64,000 bases of DNA from Odoribacter sp. (GCA_013824715.1 PNOH01000018.1:1-64000), one strand, 5' to 3'; positions 52,942 through 61,130 are shown, numbered from the stretch's first letter. The notes: generated by a model from the letters alone, not told the origin. Numbers and translations: made by a program.

Positions 52942-53676
52942 TTAGAAGCTGTAAAACACTTTAAATTCTAAACCGTCTGGGTTATATGGATTTTTGTCAG
53001 TTCTGTTGTTGTCAACATAGAAACCGACATTTCTGGCTGTTAAGTATTCAATTTCAGTGGCCTGAATCCCGTTATTATCTGTTCCTCTAAATGAAATAAA
53101 ACCAGCTTTGTATGATAGTTGATAGTTTACTCCTAAACCAATTTCTGAATTCATTCCAGTATTAAAAATAAAACTCAAACCTGGTTTAATTCCGATATAG
53201 GCATTTCTTAAAGACACATATACATCAGTATAATCTTGAAATTGAGTCTGATTAACTTGGATATATACATCATTATTTTGAATTGCTCCTATACCTTTTG
53301 AGCAATATCCAAGGACGGCTCCAATTTCAGGCTGAATCCTAACCTTCCCTTGATTTGTGCCACTATAAGCATAACCAACATTAAAGGCTAATCCACTTAT
53401 ACTTCCAATATAACCCTGACCTTCTGCAAAAAGTCGTAATGCTTTATCAGGAGTATCGTCTTGCCACCTTACATTTAGATTAATGGCAATGTTACCGATT
53501 GGGTCAATATCTTTATAAATATTGTCCCTAGAAGGAGATTCGTCAACGTACAACAGGGTCATTGTTCTTGTTTGGGCATCGATTAATTTGACACCACCTG
53601 AGATTGAAATGCGAGGTTGAGCATTTAATGCATAGCACGGAATTGCAAAGAGCATCACAAGTAATAATTTTTTCAT
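52942..53676 (-). CDS. Outer-membrane beta-barrel-like protein
   Basis: Signal peptide MKKLLLVMLFAIPCYALNAQ, then a chain of amphipathic strands with aromatic ends (IAINLNVRWQD, LRLFAEGQGYIGSISGLAFNVGYAY, IGLGVNYQLSYKAGFISF) and the terminal FKVFYSF with a final Phe, the sorting signal of outer-membrane barrels. At 244 aa it could form an eight-strand barrel. It is the first gene of the envelope operon and faces the small HTH gene across two palindromic operators, so it is probably repressed by it. Ligand unknown. Confidence 0.7.
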   Translation of the reverse strand: MKKLLLVMLFAIPCYALNAQPRISISGGVKLIDAQTRTMTLLYVDESPSRDNIYKDIDPIGNIAINLNVRWQDDTPDKALRLFAEGQGYIGSISGLAFNVGYAYSGTNQGKVRIQPEIGAVLGYCSKGIGAIQNNDVYIQVNQTQFQDYTDVYVSLRNAYIGIKPGLSFIFNTGMNSEIGLGVNYQLSYKAGFISFRGTDNNGIQATEIEYLTARNVGFYVDNNRTDKNPYNPDGLEFKVFYSF

Positions 53677-53719
53677 AAAAAGAATTTAAAAGATTTGAGA
53701 ATCAATAATGTAGAATCAG

Positions 53720-53790
53720 TACAGGGTATATATACCCTGTACTCAATAGCAAATATATGAAAATTTTATAAACAGGGCGTATATGCCCTG
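53720..53790. promoter_or_regulatory. Two palindromic operators between the barrel operon and the HTH gene
   Basis: ACAGGGTATATATACCCTGT at 53721-53740 is a perfect palindrome (one more base pairs on each side), and CAGGGCGTATATGCCCTG at 53773-53790 is a near-perfect second copy. The centres are about 51 bp apart. They lie in the divergent promoter region, as expected for autoregulated control of both sides by the XRE protein at 53836. Confidence 0.8.
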
Positions 53791-53835
53791 AATAAATATT
53801 TTACAAGCCGTTACCTTGCTCGTTGAAATCTTAAA

Positions 53836-54060
53836 ATGCCAATGAAAAATGATGATTTGCTAGTTAAGCTTGGTGAAAGAATCGTGCAGTTAAGAAAAGA
53901 AAAAGAGATTCGACAAGTAGATTTGGCAATTGATAGTGAAATAGACGATGGCTCTTTAAGGAGAATCGAAAAGGGAAAAATCAATCCAACGACAAAAACA
54001 CTGGCAAAAATTGCTAAGGGTCTTGGGGTTGAAATAAAAGATTTGTTTGACTTTAAATAA
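53836..54060 (+). CDS. Small XRE-family repressor
   Basis: Single helix-turn-helix protein of 74 aa: LGERIVQLRKEKEIRQVDLAIDSEIDDGSLRRIEKGKINPTTKTLAKIAKGLGVEIKDLFDF covers almost the whole chain. The Cro/CI type binds palindromic DNA as a dimer, and two palindromes of that kind lie just upstream, so I infer that it represses itself and the divergent outer-membrane operon. The start could also be the Met two codons on. No toxin partner adjoins it. Confidence 0.82.
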   Translation: MPMKNDDLLVKLGERIVQLRKEKEIRQVDLAIDSEIDDGSLRRIEKGKINPTTKTLAKIAKGLGVEIKDLFDFK

Positions 54061-54093
54061 AAAGCCTCCTTTTTTCAAAAGAAGCTTTTGCAT
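54061..54093 (+). terminator. Possible terminator after the XRE gene
   Basis: AAAAGCCTCCTTTT faces AAAAGAAGCTTTT as an imperfect stem between the convergent XRE and RadC genes. Confidence 0.4.
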
Positions 54094-54097
54094 AATT

Positions 54098-54541
54098 TCA
54101 TACTTCATCAATGAACGAATTATGTCCTTCCTTCGTTAAAATAATATGATCTAAGAGAACGATATCACATAATCCACATGCTGCTTTAATTTTTTTAGTG
54201 ATTGCGATATCACTTTCCGAAGGAGTTAGATTTCCACTAGGATGATTGTGGCAAAGGATAATGCTTGACGAGTTTGTTTTAATGGCAAGTTGAAATATTT
54301 CTTTCACATTAACACATGTTCCGTTAGTTGACCCCACACTAATTGTTGAAACACCAAGAACATGATTATTCCGACTTAATAAAGCAACTAAAAAGAACTC
54401 TTTAAAATCAATTTTTTCTTCTGGAATAAATTTCCGAAATAGCTCAATTGAATCATCTGCACATTTTACAGTTTCCATTAATGCAATTGTCGGTCTTTTA
54501 TAAACAATCTCAACTTCGTGAATTTCATTTAGTTTTCCCAT
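54098..54541 (-). CDS. radC: RadC-like JAB/MPN domain protein
   Basis: Short RadC-family protein lacking the helix-hairpin-helix domain. The metal-binding motif is complete: LCHNHPSGNLTPSESDIAITKKI (HxHPSGx4SxxD), followed by VLLDHIILTKEGHNSFID. Short RadC proteins of this kind are frequent on mobile elements, next to antirestriction genes; the role in DNA repair is doubtful. Length is 147 aa. It lies 75 bases downstream of the second coupling-type ATPase on the same strand and probably shares its transcript. Confidence 0.88.
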   Translation of the reverse strand: MGKLNEIHEVEIVYKRPTIALMETVKCADDSIELFRKFIPEEKIDFKEFFLVALLSRNNHVLGVSTISVGSTNGTCVNVKEIFQLAIKTNSSSIILCHNHPSGNLTPSESDIAITKKIKAACGLCDIVLLDHIILTKEGHNSFIDEV

Positions 54542-54616
54542 AACGTTAAATTTTAAAGTTCAGGGATATTTTAATCTATGGTGGATGATAAAAGTAGAAG
54601 GGATAATTTGTCATTT

Positions 54617-55777
54617 TTACCATTTTATTGTTGTCGCGCTAAACGGTTCTGAAGGTGTACCATCAATCATGAGTTTTAGGTAAATGTCATAATTCGAGAG
54701 GTTAATAATATCAACGATGTCAAAGACCGGATAATATTCTTTTGCAAAATATGAGGCATCAGAAACACCCAAACGGAAGGAAATCACCGTTCCAACATTA
54801 CCCAAGACAGCATCCCTGATTTCATCACTTAATTGAGCTAAATATTGGTGAGCCATTATTAAAGCCAATTTAAACTTTCTTAATTCTGAGAGCATATTGA
54901 CCAGCGAAAGCGTAGTATAATTCTGAAATTCATCTAAATAGACAAAGAAAGGCACTCTATTCATTTCATGAGTATCAATCCGAGAGAAAGCCGAAAATGA
55001 AATTGAATTTAAAATTAAAGACCCAAGTATACTGGATACATTTTCTCCTAAAGCACCTTTTGAAATATTTATTAGCAGAATCTTTCGGTTGTCCATGATA
55101 TGCCTAAAAGAAATTTCATCAGTATTATCAATTAACAATCTTTTAATGGCAGGATAAATTAGAAAGGCTCCCACTTTGTTGTATATCGGAAGAAGATCAC
55201 CTTTGGAATAGACTTTAAACTCTTTCTGCCAAAATCTTTTAATATCATCATTGATAACATTTCTAGCACATTCTTCCCTATACTTTTCATCATCCATTAT
55301 TCGGATAATATCGGAAATGTTAGCTTCTTCTTGGTCAAGTAATGTAAGAAGGATATATCTTAGAATATGCTCTAGTTTTAAACCCCAAGCTGACTTCCAT
55401 AATTTCTCAAAAACATCCAGTATTCCAGAAGCAATCAACGGCCTTTTTTCATACGGAACTTTAATAAATGGATTGAATTTGAAGTTGTGGTCTGGGTTTG
55501 TAATATCGAGGTAAATGACATCTTGTTCTCTACGTTTTGGAATATTTGAGAAGATCTTTTTAATTAAATCCCCATGAATATCAATCACACAAAAACCCCT
55601 TCCGAAACTTATATCCTGAATGATATGAGTTTGAAGTAAATTTGTTTTCCCAGTTCCTGTTTTACCAATAATGTAAGTATGCAAAAGTCGATCCTCTTGT
55701 TTAATGCCAAAAAGAATCGTCCGGCTATATCTATTTGCTTCTGCAAAGTAGGTCAGATTGTTTCTTGAATAATTCAT
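54617..55777 (-). CDS. VirD4/TraG-like ATPase (short)
   Basis: P-loop ATPase of the HerA/VirD4 class. Walker A is TYIIGKTGTGKTNLLQTHIIQD near residue 35, then RGFCVIDIHGDLIKKIF, ILLINISKGALGENVSSILGSLIL, Walker B VPFFVYLDEFQNYTTLSL near 285, and ALIMAHQYLAQLSDEIRDAVLGN. At 386 aa it is just the ATPase core with no membrane segments. It is clearly related to the core of the 951-aa protein at 46209, so the element carries two pumps of one family. By family it should move DNA or protein through a channel, but no channel genes are in the window. Confidence 0.82.
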   Translation of the reverse strand: MNYSRNNLTYFAEANRYSRTILFGIKQEDRLLHTYIIGKTGTGKTNLLQTHIIQDISFGRGFCVIDIHGDLIKKIFSNIPKRREQDVIYLDITNPDHNFKFNPFIKVPYEKRPLIASGILDVFEKLWKSAWGLKLEHILRYILLTLLDQEEANISDIIRIMDDEKYREECARNVINDDIKRFWQKEFKVYSKGDLLPIYNKVGAFLIYPAIKRLLIDNTDEISFRHIMDNRKILLINISKGALGENVSSILGSLILNSISFSAFSRIDTHEMNRVPFFVYLDEFQNYTTLSLVNMLSELRKFKLALIMAHQYLAQLSDEIRDAVLGNVGTVISFRLGVSDASYFAKEYYPVFDIVDIINLSNYDIYLKLMIDGTPSEPFSATTIKW

Positions 55778-55993
55778 TTTACTATCCTATTCCGGAAAGA
55801 ACCAACCTGATAGTAGTGAGAATATGACAAAAAGTAGTTTCCACTGCAAAAAACACTATTTCAATATTTTAACCTCAAAAAAGCAAAATATTCATACTTG
55901 CCTACACTTTCTCTTTAAATGATAATGCTACTGAAAGTCATTTACCGGCGTGCCAGTAGCCAAAACAGAGTCCGCAAGGCAGCGGCGTTAAGA

Positions 55994-56863
55994 ATGAATA
56001 AATTTGATATTTATGAGATTGTTACACAAAAGATTATTGATCTTCTTGAATCTGATGTCGTACCATGGAAAATTCCATGGAAAACAGCAAATGGAATACC
56101 TAGAAATCTAGTAACACAAAGACCCTATCATGGAATTAACTTTTGGTTATTACTTTGTCGAAAAGATTCCTTACCTTTCTATCTAACCTTCGAGCAAGCC
56201 AAATCATTAGGAGGGGCTATCCGCAAGGGCGAGAAATCAACAATGGTTGTATTCTGGAAATTGCTGAAGTATGAAGACAAAGCCCTAGAAGAGAAGATTA
56301 CTCCTCTTCTTCGGTACTACCACGTTTTCAATATTTCCCAAACAGAGGGAATAGATGCAAAGAAAATTCCACCTACAGAAGCTTTTGACCATGATTTTAA
56401 TCCTGTTGCAGAAGCAGAATCTCTTATTACCAAGTGGACTGATTGTCCAATGATAAAACAAGGTAGTGATTCTGCCTATTACGATCCTCATTTTGATATG
56501 GTTTGCATTCCTGAACCACGAACATTCTTTGATGATCAGCAATATTATTCCACACTGTTCCATGAACTCGTTCATAGCACTGGTCACAATAGACGATTAG
56601 GGCGTCACGAAAGAATTAAGAATCATAAATTTGGATCACAAGATTACAGTCAAGAGGAACTGGTTGCCGAGATGGGGGCCGCTTATCTCTGTGGATTAAC
56701 AGATATACAGCAACAAACCATTGAGAACAACGTAGCCTACATCAAAAGCTGGATTAGAACATTTAAGAGCGATTCAAAAGTCTTGGTAATGGCTGCCGTT
56801 CAAGCACAAAAGGCCGTTGATTATATATTGCAAATCCCGGAGCAGAATCTAACGAATGAATAA
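55994..56863 (+). CDS. ArdC-like antirestriction protein with zincin domain
   Basis: Start taken at MNKFDIYEIVTQKI; the 25 track codons before it are not conserved. The N-terminal ssDNA-binding ArdC domain shows VPWKIPWKTANGIPRNLVTQRPYHGINFWLLL and AKSLGGAIRKGEKSTMVVFWKLLKYED. The C-terminal metallopeptidase has HELVHSTGHNRRLGR (HExxH) and YSQEELVAEMGAAYLCG (downstream Glu). ArdC proteins protect incoming plasmid or ICE DNA from host restriction. Length 290 aa is normal. It is followed by a strong terminator, divergent from the ATPase gene. Confidence 0.88.
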   Translation: MNKFDIYEIVTQKIIDLLESDVVPWKIPWKTANGIPRNLVTQRPYHGINFWLLLCRKDSLPFYLTFEQAKSLGGAIRKGEKSTMVVFWKLLKYEDKALEEKITPLLRYYHVFNISQTEGIDAKKIPPTEAFDHDFNPVAEAESLITKWTDCPMIKQGSDSAYYDPHFDMVCIPEPRTFFDDQQYYSTLFHELVHSTGHNRRLGRHERIKNHKFGSQDYSQEELVAEMGAAYLCGLTDIQQQTIENNVAYIKSWIRTFKSDSKVLVMAAVQAQKAVDYILQIPEQNLTNE

Positions 56864-56871
56864 TAACAATT

Positions 56872-56896
56872 AAAAGGGCGAATCCGCCCTTTTTTG
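56872..56896 (+). terminator. Intrinsic terminator after the ArdC gene
   Basis: AAAAGGGCG-AATC-CGCCCTTTT is a perfect 9-bp hairpin running into a T-tract. Confidence 0.85.
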
Positions 56897-56989
56897 CTAT
56901 CACACTTGATAATATAGGTAATCTTAAAATGAAGAACTAAATTACAAAATACAAAGACAACTCAGTTCGTTAAAATTTGGCGTTCAACT

Positions 56990-57376
56990 TTATTTCCAAG
57001 GTTCCGTCCCTGTATTACTGCACCATTTTATTTTACCAGCCTCAATCCAAAAGTGACTCAAACAACCTTCATTTTGCCAAATAGATGGATACAAGGTTGG
57101 TCTATTATCAATTGAATGTGATATCTCCCAAAATGGATTATGGGTATTCTGTAACGGTAGAGAAATTATATTTTCACAACCACACGGGCATCTGAAAATA
57201 GCCCAATATGATTTTCCTTTATAAACTATCTCTATGAATTCTCTATCCCTTACATCTTTATTATTAGGAGTCTTATCTTTGATAATTATATTTTTAAAGT
57301 AAATTTCATCAACAGGTAATTTCTTACCAATGATTTTATAAAATTTATATATAGCTTTTGTAAACCAATTATTCAT
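56990..57376 (-). CDS. DUF6527-type putative zinc-binding protein of the ubiquitin-like operon
   Basis: 128 aa, last gene of the Ubl operon, overlapping the E1 gene by eight bases. The conserved part is YKGKSYWAIFRCPCGCENIISLPL, then EGCLSHFWIEAGKIKWC: three closely spaced Cys, a later Cys and His, and a final Cys, as in a zinc ribbon or treble clef. Such proteins accompany bacterial Ubl/E2/E1 operons; a RING-like or substrate-adaptor role is an inference. The N-terminus NNWFTKAIYKFYKIIGKKL is amphipathic. No other function is known to me. Confidence 0.7.
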   Translation of the reverse strand: MNNWFTKAIYKFYKIIGKKLPVDEIYFKNIIIKDKTPNNKDVRDREFIEIVYKGKSYWAIFRCPCGCENIISLPLQNTHNPFWEISHSIDNRPTLYPSIWQNEGCLSHFWIEAGKIKWCSNTGTEPWK

Positions 57377-58826
57377 AATCAGGTATTTTTCCTAATTGAG
57401 GCATATCCAGTCTGTATTTCTCTTTCTTTAATAAGACATCATGTAATTTGCAGTAAATGCATTCTGAATCATCTTTTGGTAAATTGCTGTGAATTGTCAA
57501 ATGAATAAAATCAATCCAAATGTTATCTTCTCTTAGGTCAGTTGGAATATCTCTAAACTTTCTTATAAGATTCATTAATGTAGCAACACCATTATCTGCT
57601 GTCATAGATGTAAAAGGGCCAACCCCCGGAGCTTGCTCTCCTCCACCAATAAGGTAATATTCGCGCTTTAATGTTTCTGGATCTAATTTTGCCAATTCAG
57701 GATTATCTCTAATTGCTTGTTCAAATTCAATTTTCTTATCCGTAACAACACCCTGACAACGGAGACATGCCCCACTCTCTGGCAGAATACAACTTACTCG
57801 CCCTCTATGATCACGTAAGTATGGGACGCCATCCTTATCATTATCAACAAACCCTGTTAATCCAACATCAATTAAAGGTTGTGCATAATAATATAAAGAT
57901 TGATTTAATATATCTCTACCTATAACATCATCCGTACAACCAAAAATAACATCAGAACTAGATAAGGCATCAATAGCTTCTGGCGAATCATATAAATAAT
58001 TTGGGATTGCTGCCGTAAGTGTATTTAACCCTAATTTGTCAATAAATCGCTTTAAAGAAATTGCTTTGTTTTTATTAATATCATCTGCTGTATATCCTCT
58101 GACTCTGTTCAAGTTTGTGTCATCCACATGATCACCATCAATCAAAATTAATTCTCCAATGCCAGATCTTGCTAGCATTGTTGCGAGAGGTGAACCAGTA
58201 CCACCAAGACCAACAACAGCGATGCGAAGTGACTGCAATTGTAAATTAAATGGTTTTCCAAAAGCAGCTTCTTGTCTTTTGAGGCTCGCAGGTAATTCTA
58301 GAATCTCTCTAATTCCATGAATCTCAATTTTATCGGAAATAATCAAAATATGCCGAATCGGTGAGAAACTTCCGATGGCTTTCCCATCACTTACCCTCCC
58401 AGTCCACTTATCATTTGAAAGAATTAACGATATTAGACAAGAATTAACTCCATTGCTACCAGATAATCCATGAAGAATATTTTGTTCATTTATATCATCT
58501 TTATTTGAGAATTCTAATTCACCGTCTGGATGACTATGTACAAATCCTAACTCGAGATTTTCTTGTTCACATTTACAATAGACATCAGGAAACATTCTCA
58601 TATTTATCAAAATATGATTTGCTGAACTTTCTATAATCCAATCATCTGTCATTTTGATAATTTCGACAGCTAAAAACCTTATGGATTTTGGAAGATCCTT
58701 TACAGGCCTGGAAAGCTTTCTAAAGAGAATTATTGCTCCTCTTTCATGTCCATCTGGGTCACCTGTCAACCATTCCTTTAAAACTTCATTTTGACTTCCT
58801 AATAAAGTTATTCTTGTATTATTCAT
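57369..58826 (-). CDS. JAB-E1 fusion: Ubl peptidase plus ThiF-type adenylyltransferase
   Basis: Bifunctional enzyme of the Ubl pathway. Residues about 1-170 form a JAB/JAMM peptidase: Glu28 in GHERGAIIL, then FVHSHPDGELEFSNKDD (H97, H99, D110), a complete metal site for processing or removing the Ubl. Residues about 195-485 form the E1: LRIAVVGLGGTGSPLATMLARSGI (nucleotide loop), LIDGDHVDDTNLNRVRGY, IFGCTDDVIGRD, and two CxxC pairs (CLRC, CIYC) for zinc. I use the Met at 58826, giving an ATGA overlap with the E2 gene. It should adenylate the Ubl C-terminus and pass it on to the E2-like protein. Confidence 0.88.
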   Translation of the reverse strand: MNNTRITLLGSQNEVLKEWLTGDPDGHERGAIILFRKLSRPVKDLPKSIRFLAVEIIKMTDDWIIESSANHILINMRMFPDVYCKCEQENLELGFVHSHPDGELEFSNKDDINEQNILHGLSGSNGVNSCLISLILSNDKWTGRVSDGKAIGSFSPIRHILIISDKIEIHGIREILELPASLKRQEAAFGKPFNLQLQSLRIAVVGLGGTGSPLATMLARSGIGELILIDGDHVDDTNLNRVRGYTADDINKNKAISLKRFIDKLGLNTLTAAIPNYLYDSPEAIDALSSSDVIFGCTDDVIGRDILNQSLYYYAQPLIDVGLTGFVDNDKDGVPYLRDHRGRVSCILPESGACLRCQGVVTDKKIEFEQAIRDNPELAKLDPETLKREYYLIGGGEQAPGVGPFTSMTADNGVATLMNLIRKFRDIPTDLREDNIWIDFIHLTIHSNLPKDDSECIYCKLHDVLLKKEKYRLDMPQLGKIPDYE

Positions 58827-59227
58827 CTGTTTGCATTTGGATTTTGTAGTGCCCACTCCACCCGACTTAATAGTTTTACTATATTGTCTTTTTTAGGAAT
58901 CCAAGTTTGTGGTTGCCAATGCCTTGACCATCTATCATAAGTTTTCTCATTATAAATTCTTGGGTCACCGCCATAAGCCGGTATTTCAACACCATCGATT
59001 CTAGATATTTTGGGATATGTCCAAAACATATCCCCTCCACTAGTATTATAATTAGAGGGTATAATTAGAAGCACCTCGATTTCTTTTAGAGATTGCCCAT
59101 TTGACTGATAAAGTCCTTCCTTTAGTGGGTAATTTTTTATTACTAAAAATCTAGAATTAATATCTTCCTCAATTGTCAAACCAGAGTCTTCAAGTATTAT
59201 GTAATCATCATCAAAAAGTAATCCCAT
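58823..59227 (-). CDS. E2-like protein (prokaryotic E2 family E) without cysteine
   Basis: 134 aa. The order EVLLIIPSNYNTSGGDMFWTYPKI, then YDRWSRHWQPQTWIPKKDNIVKLLSRVEWAL, fits the prokaryotic E2 family E associated with multi-ubiquitin operons. Remarkably there is no cysteine anywhere in the chain, so a thioester E2 mechanism is impossible; the Ser, Lys, Tyr or His residues of the RWSRHW segment are alternative acceptors. It overlaps the Ubl gene by one base (TAATG) and the E1 gene by four, so all are co-translated. Bacterial (Bub-type) operons are reported to use non-cysteine intermediates, as far as I recall. Confidence 0.82.
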   Translation of the reverse strand: MGLLFDDDYIILEDSGLTIEEDINSRFLVIKNYPLKEGLYQSNGQSLKEIEVLLIIPSNYNTSGGDMFWTYPKISRIDGVEIPAYGGDPRIYNEKTYDRWSRHWQPQTWIPKKDNIVKLLSRVEWALQNPNANR

Positions 59228-59463
59228 TATATTCCTGCCTCAGATCTAGATTCCTGAGAATAAAACTTTTCTATCCCTGGTTCTCCTAAATCAATTGAAT
59301 CTTCATTTTTTACTAATCTTCCTGGACTTCCAGGTACTTTGACAAACAAATCCATATTTTGTGGTATGCCAGGACCCACAGATCTTACTTCAGCACCAGT
59401 AATAAATTGACTTTCATGGTCATAAACATCGTTTTCAATTTTGAATTTAAATTTCTTTTCCAT
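59227..59463 (-). CDS. Ubiquitin-like protein (multiubiquitin-domain type, single unit)
   Basis: 78 aa, first gene of the conjugation operon. The body fits the bacterial multiubiquitin family: KFKFKIENDVYDHESQFITGAEVRSVGPGIPQNMDLFVKVPG, then LGEPGIEKFYSQ. Only one domain is present. It does not end in Gly-Gly; the tail is SRSEAGI, so either the JAB domain must trim it or a different C-terminal residue is activated. It is presumably the modifier that the JAB-E1 and E2-like proteins attach to a target. The role in antiphage defence is inferred from related operons. Confidence 0.78.
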   Translation of the reverse strand: MEKKFKFKIENDVYDHESQFITGAEVRSVGPGIPQNMDLFVKVPGSPGRLVKNEDSIDLGEPGIEKFYSQESRSEAGI

Positions 59464-59821
59464 TTTTAATGTATTATTATAGTTGATAATTTAGTTATAA
59501 AGTTAATATAAAAATGACAAACAAAATAGTAATACAATCATTTAATACGAGTCTATAACTTTTTAATCCTAAATAGTATTACAAAATGATCTAAAATTCA
59601 TAATGTAAGTAATTTTCAGGCTAGAAGATGTCTAAAAAATGGGATCGACAGTTATCATATCTCAGACATATATGTATTATAAGTTATACTTAATACAAGT
59701 CAAGGGTATCGCATACACTTTGCCTATAAAGAAAAAATACCATCTTACAAGGACTTTTTGTATTCTTCTAAGAAGAAAACCGGGTGAGTGTCTCCAATAA
59801 AAAAATATTTTGATTTTATTC

Positions 59822-59895
59822 CCTATGGTAGAAATTGATAATTTCTACCATTCAAAGATTGTCCAGTCTGCTCCATAAGTGGTGTTTTTGTGTCT
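59822..59895. repeat. Module leader repeat, copy A, with perfect hairpin
   Basis: TGGTAGAAATT-GAT-AATTTCTACCA (59826-59850) is a perfect 11-bp hairpin, followed by TTCAAAGATTGTCCAGTCTG and CTCC. Versions recur at 61020 and 62174. Otherwise the 540 bases between the Ubl gene and 60002 are AT-rich, with no supported ORF. Confidence 0.6.
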
Positions 59896-59985
59896 TTTCT
59901 TACAATTTACTATATGTCTAAGCAGCATAGTTCAGTTATCTATATAACCAGTCAAATAATCTGGTATTTTAAAGTGTCCTCATTT

Positions 59986-60003
59986 ATGATAAAATCTCAT
60001 CAT
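59986..60003 (+). promoter_or_regulatory. Start-codon hairpin, copy A
   Basis: ATGAT (59986-59990) pairs with ATCAT (59999-60003), which includes the first two bases of the start codon. The duplicate copy keeps the pairing with different bases. Confidence 0.4.
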
Positions 60004-60532
60004 GAATGGAAAAACTTTAGAGGAGCGGTTACCAAATTATCTTGAGATAAGAAAAAACTCGAAAGAATTATATGACACCTTCAATAAGGTATTTTCGCCA
60101 GCTTTAGGCCAGCATATACATTTTACATCAAATGGATTCAATCATTTGATTTATAAGAATGCCAAAAAGGAAAGAGAAAAAAGCACTCAGATTTTGAGGT
60201 TTGATCTACTTGAAAGAGCCAAGGTTGTTCTTGAAAGATCAACTACATATCAAGAATTTGAAGAAGATATGGAATATACCAGGGTTAATAGACATGGTAA
60301 ATATCAGTCAATGAATTTGGTGGTGAAGTATTGGGGATTTGTAGCTGTCATAGAGAAGTTTCGTATCAAGGTTGTTGTCAGACAGGTCGGTAATAGTAAG
60401 GCTGAGTTTTATAGTGTTATACCGGCTTGGATTACCAAGCAATACAGGGATTTGAAGATAATCAACAATTCTACTGGAAAAGGTTTAAAGTATGAAAATG
60501 ATGACGAGGTACTAAAAAACGCCACCAATTAG
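60002..60532 (+). CDS. BECR-like uncharacterised protein, copy A
   Basis: 176 aa, rich in Lys, no signal or membrane segment. The central HIHFTSNGFNHLIYKNAKKEREKSTQILRFDLLERAKVVLE and the later IEKFRIKVVVRQVGNSKAEFYSVIPAW have the shape of small BECR-fold (barnase/EndoU/colicin/RelE-like) nuclease domains seen in phage and Patescibacteria, with His in NHLIYK and Arg/Tyr later as possible catalytic residues. I am only moderately sure. About 91% of residues agree with copy B at 61147 while many third-codon positions differ, so both copies are under strong selection. A spacer with conserved structure and a small helical protein follow. Confidence 0.6.
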   Translation: MNGKTLEERLPNYLEIRKNSKELYDTFNKVFSPALGQHIHFTSNGFNHLIYKNAKKEREKSTQILRFDLLERAKVVLERSTTYQEFEEDMEYTRVNRHGKYQSMNLVVKYWGFVAVIEKFRIKVVVRQVGNSKAEFYSVIPAWITKQYRDLKIINNSTGKGLKYENDDEVLKNATN

Positions 60533-60660
60533 TGACGATCTTTAGTGTGCCTGTTTCTAGCTCAGAAGTTTGGCCAGATAGAGCTGACGCCCCTCAAGCA
60601 CGTGTATATTATAGACTTATGGGGAGGGATAAGTCAATAGCAGATAAATAAGCGTAATTT
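60533..60660 (+). ncRNA. Conserved structured spacer, copy A
   Basis: TAGTGACGATCTTTAGTGTG then TAGCTCAGAAGTTTGGCCAG and ATAGAGCTGACGCCCCTCAA are nearly identical to copy B, more so than the adjoining codons. AGCTC pairs with GAGCT, and GCCCC/GGGG enclose an inner hairpin. It lies between two genes, so it may be a small RNA, a processing site or a recombination site. Confidence 0.5.
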
Positions 60661-60924
60661 ATGAAGTTAAGAGTACCTAAAGAATTAAGTGATAAACAAA
60701 TAGAAGAATTCCAGAGGATTTATAAAGAAAGATTTGGAAAGGATATCTCAAGAGAAGATGCGATAGAGGAAGGATTGAGTTTAATCAGATCTATTGCACT
60801 AATTATTGATAAAGATGATCATTCACGAGAGCAAAAACCTTCTATTTTAAAAGGTTCAACTTTGATATTTAATTCTCTACGCAAACAATCTAGTGAGTTA
60901 ATGAAAACCGTTAATAATGACTAA
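60661..60924 (+). CDS. Small helical protein, copy A
   Basis: 87 aa, highly charged: MKLRVPKELSDKQIEEFQRIYKERFGKDISREDAIEEGLSLIRSIALIIDKD. The FQRIYKERFGKDISREDAIEEGL segment matches small proteins often encoded beside large serine recombinases in Patescibacteria and related elements. It may be a DNA-binding partner or antitoxin-like accessory, but this is unproven. It follows the BECR-like gene at the same distance in both tandem modules; copy B is truncated. Confidence 0.65.
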   Translation: MKLRVPKELSDKQIEEFQRIYKERFGKDISREDAIEEGLSLIRSIALIIDKDDHSREQKPSILKGSTLIFNSLRKQSSELMKTVNND

Positions 60925-61019
60925 CAGATGACACACATTGTTGAAGATCAGATAGCCCTTGGTCGAAAGGGATTCAATTAAATTTTATTATTGGATGTAA
61001 AAAATGTCAATTTATCCCG

Positions 61020-61046
61020 TTCAAAGATAGTCCAGTCCGCTCCACC
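61020..61046. repeat. Module leader repeat, copy B
   Basis: TTCAAAGATAGTCCAGTCCG then CTCCACC matches copies at 59850 and 62174. Flanking TTTTATTATTGGAT and ATTTATCCC also recur. Confidence 0.6.
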
Positions 61047-61130
61047 GTAGTGCATTTTTGCCATTCTGTATCTTATACAGTTCGTTCTTTATTCAAAACA
61101 TCTAAATTCTATTTTAAAGTTCCAGATTCT

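Noticed and set aside
55919-55993. Extended N-terminus of the ArdC protein (VIYRRASSQNRVRKAAALR)
   Set aside because: The family begins near MNKFDIYEIV; the upstream codons are not expected and no better start context supports them.
46209-56863. Complete conjugative element (ICE)
   Set aside because: Two coupling-type ATPases and ArdC/RadC are present, but I see no relaxase, VirB4 or pilus genes in the window.
61000-61060. tRNA gene or tRNA 3' end in the module leader (TTCAAAGATAGTCC...CTCCACC)
   Set aside because: The TTCAAA...CTCCACC run looks tRNA-like, but no acceptor partner, anticodon arm or D arm can be assembled around it.
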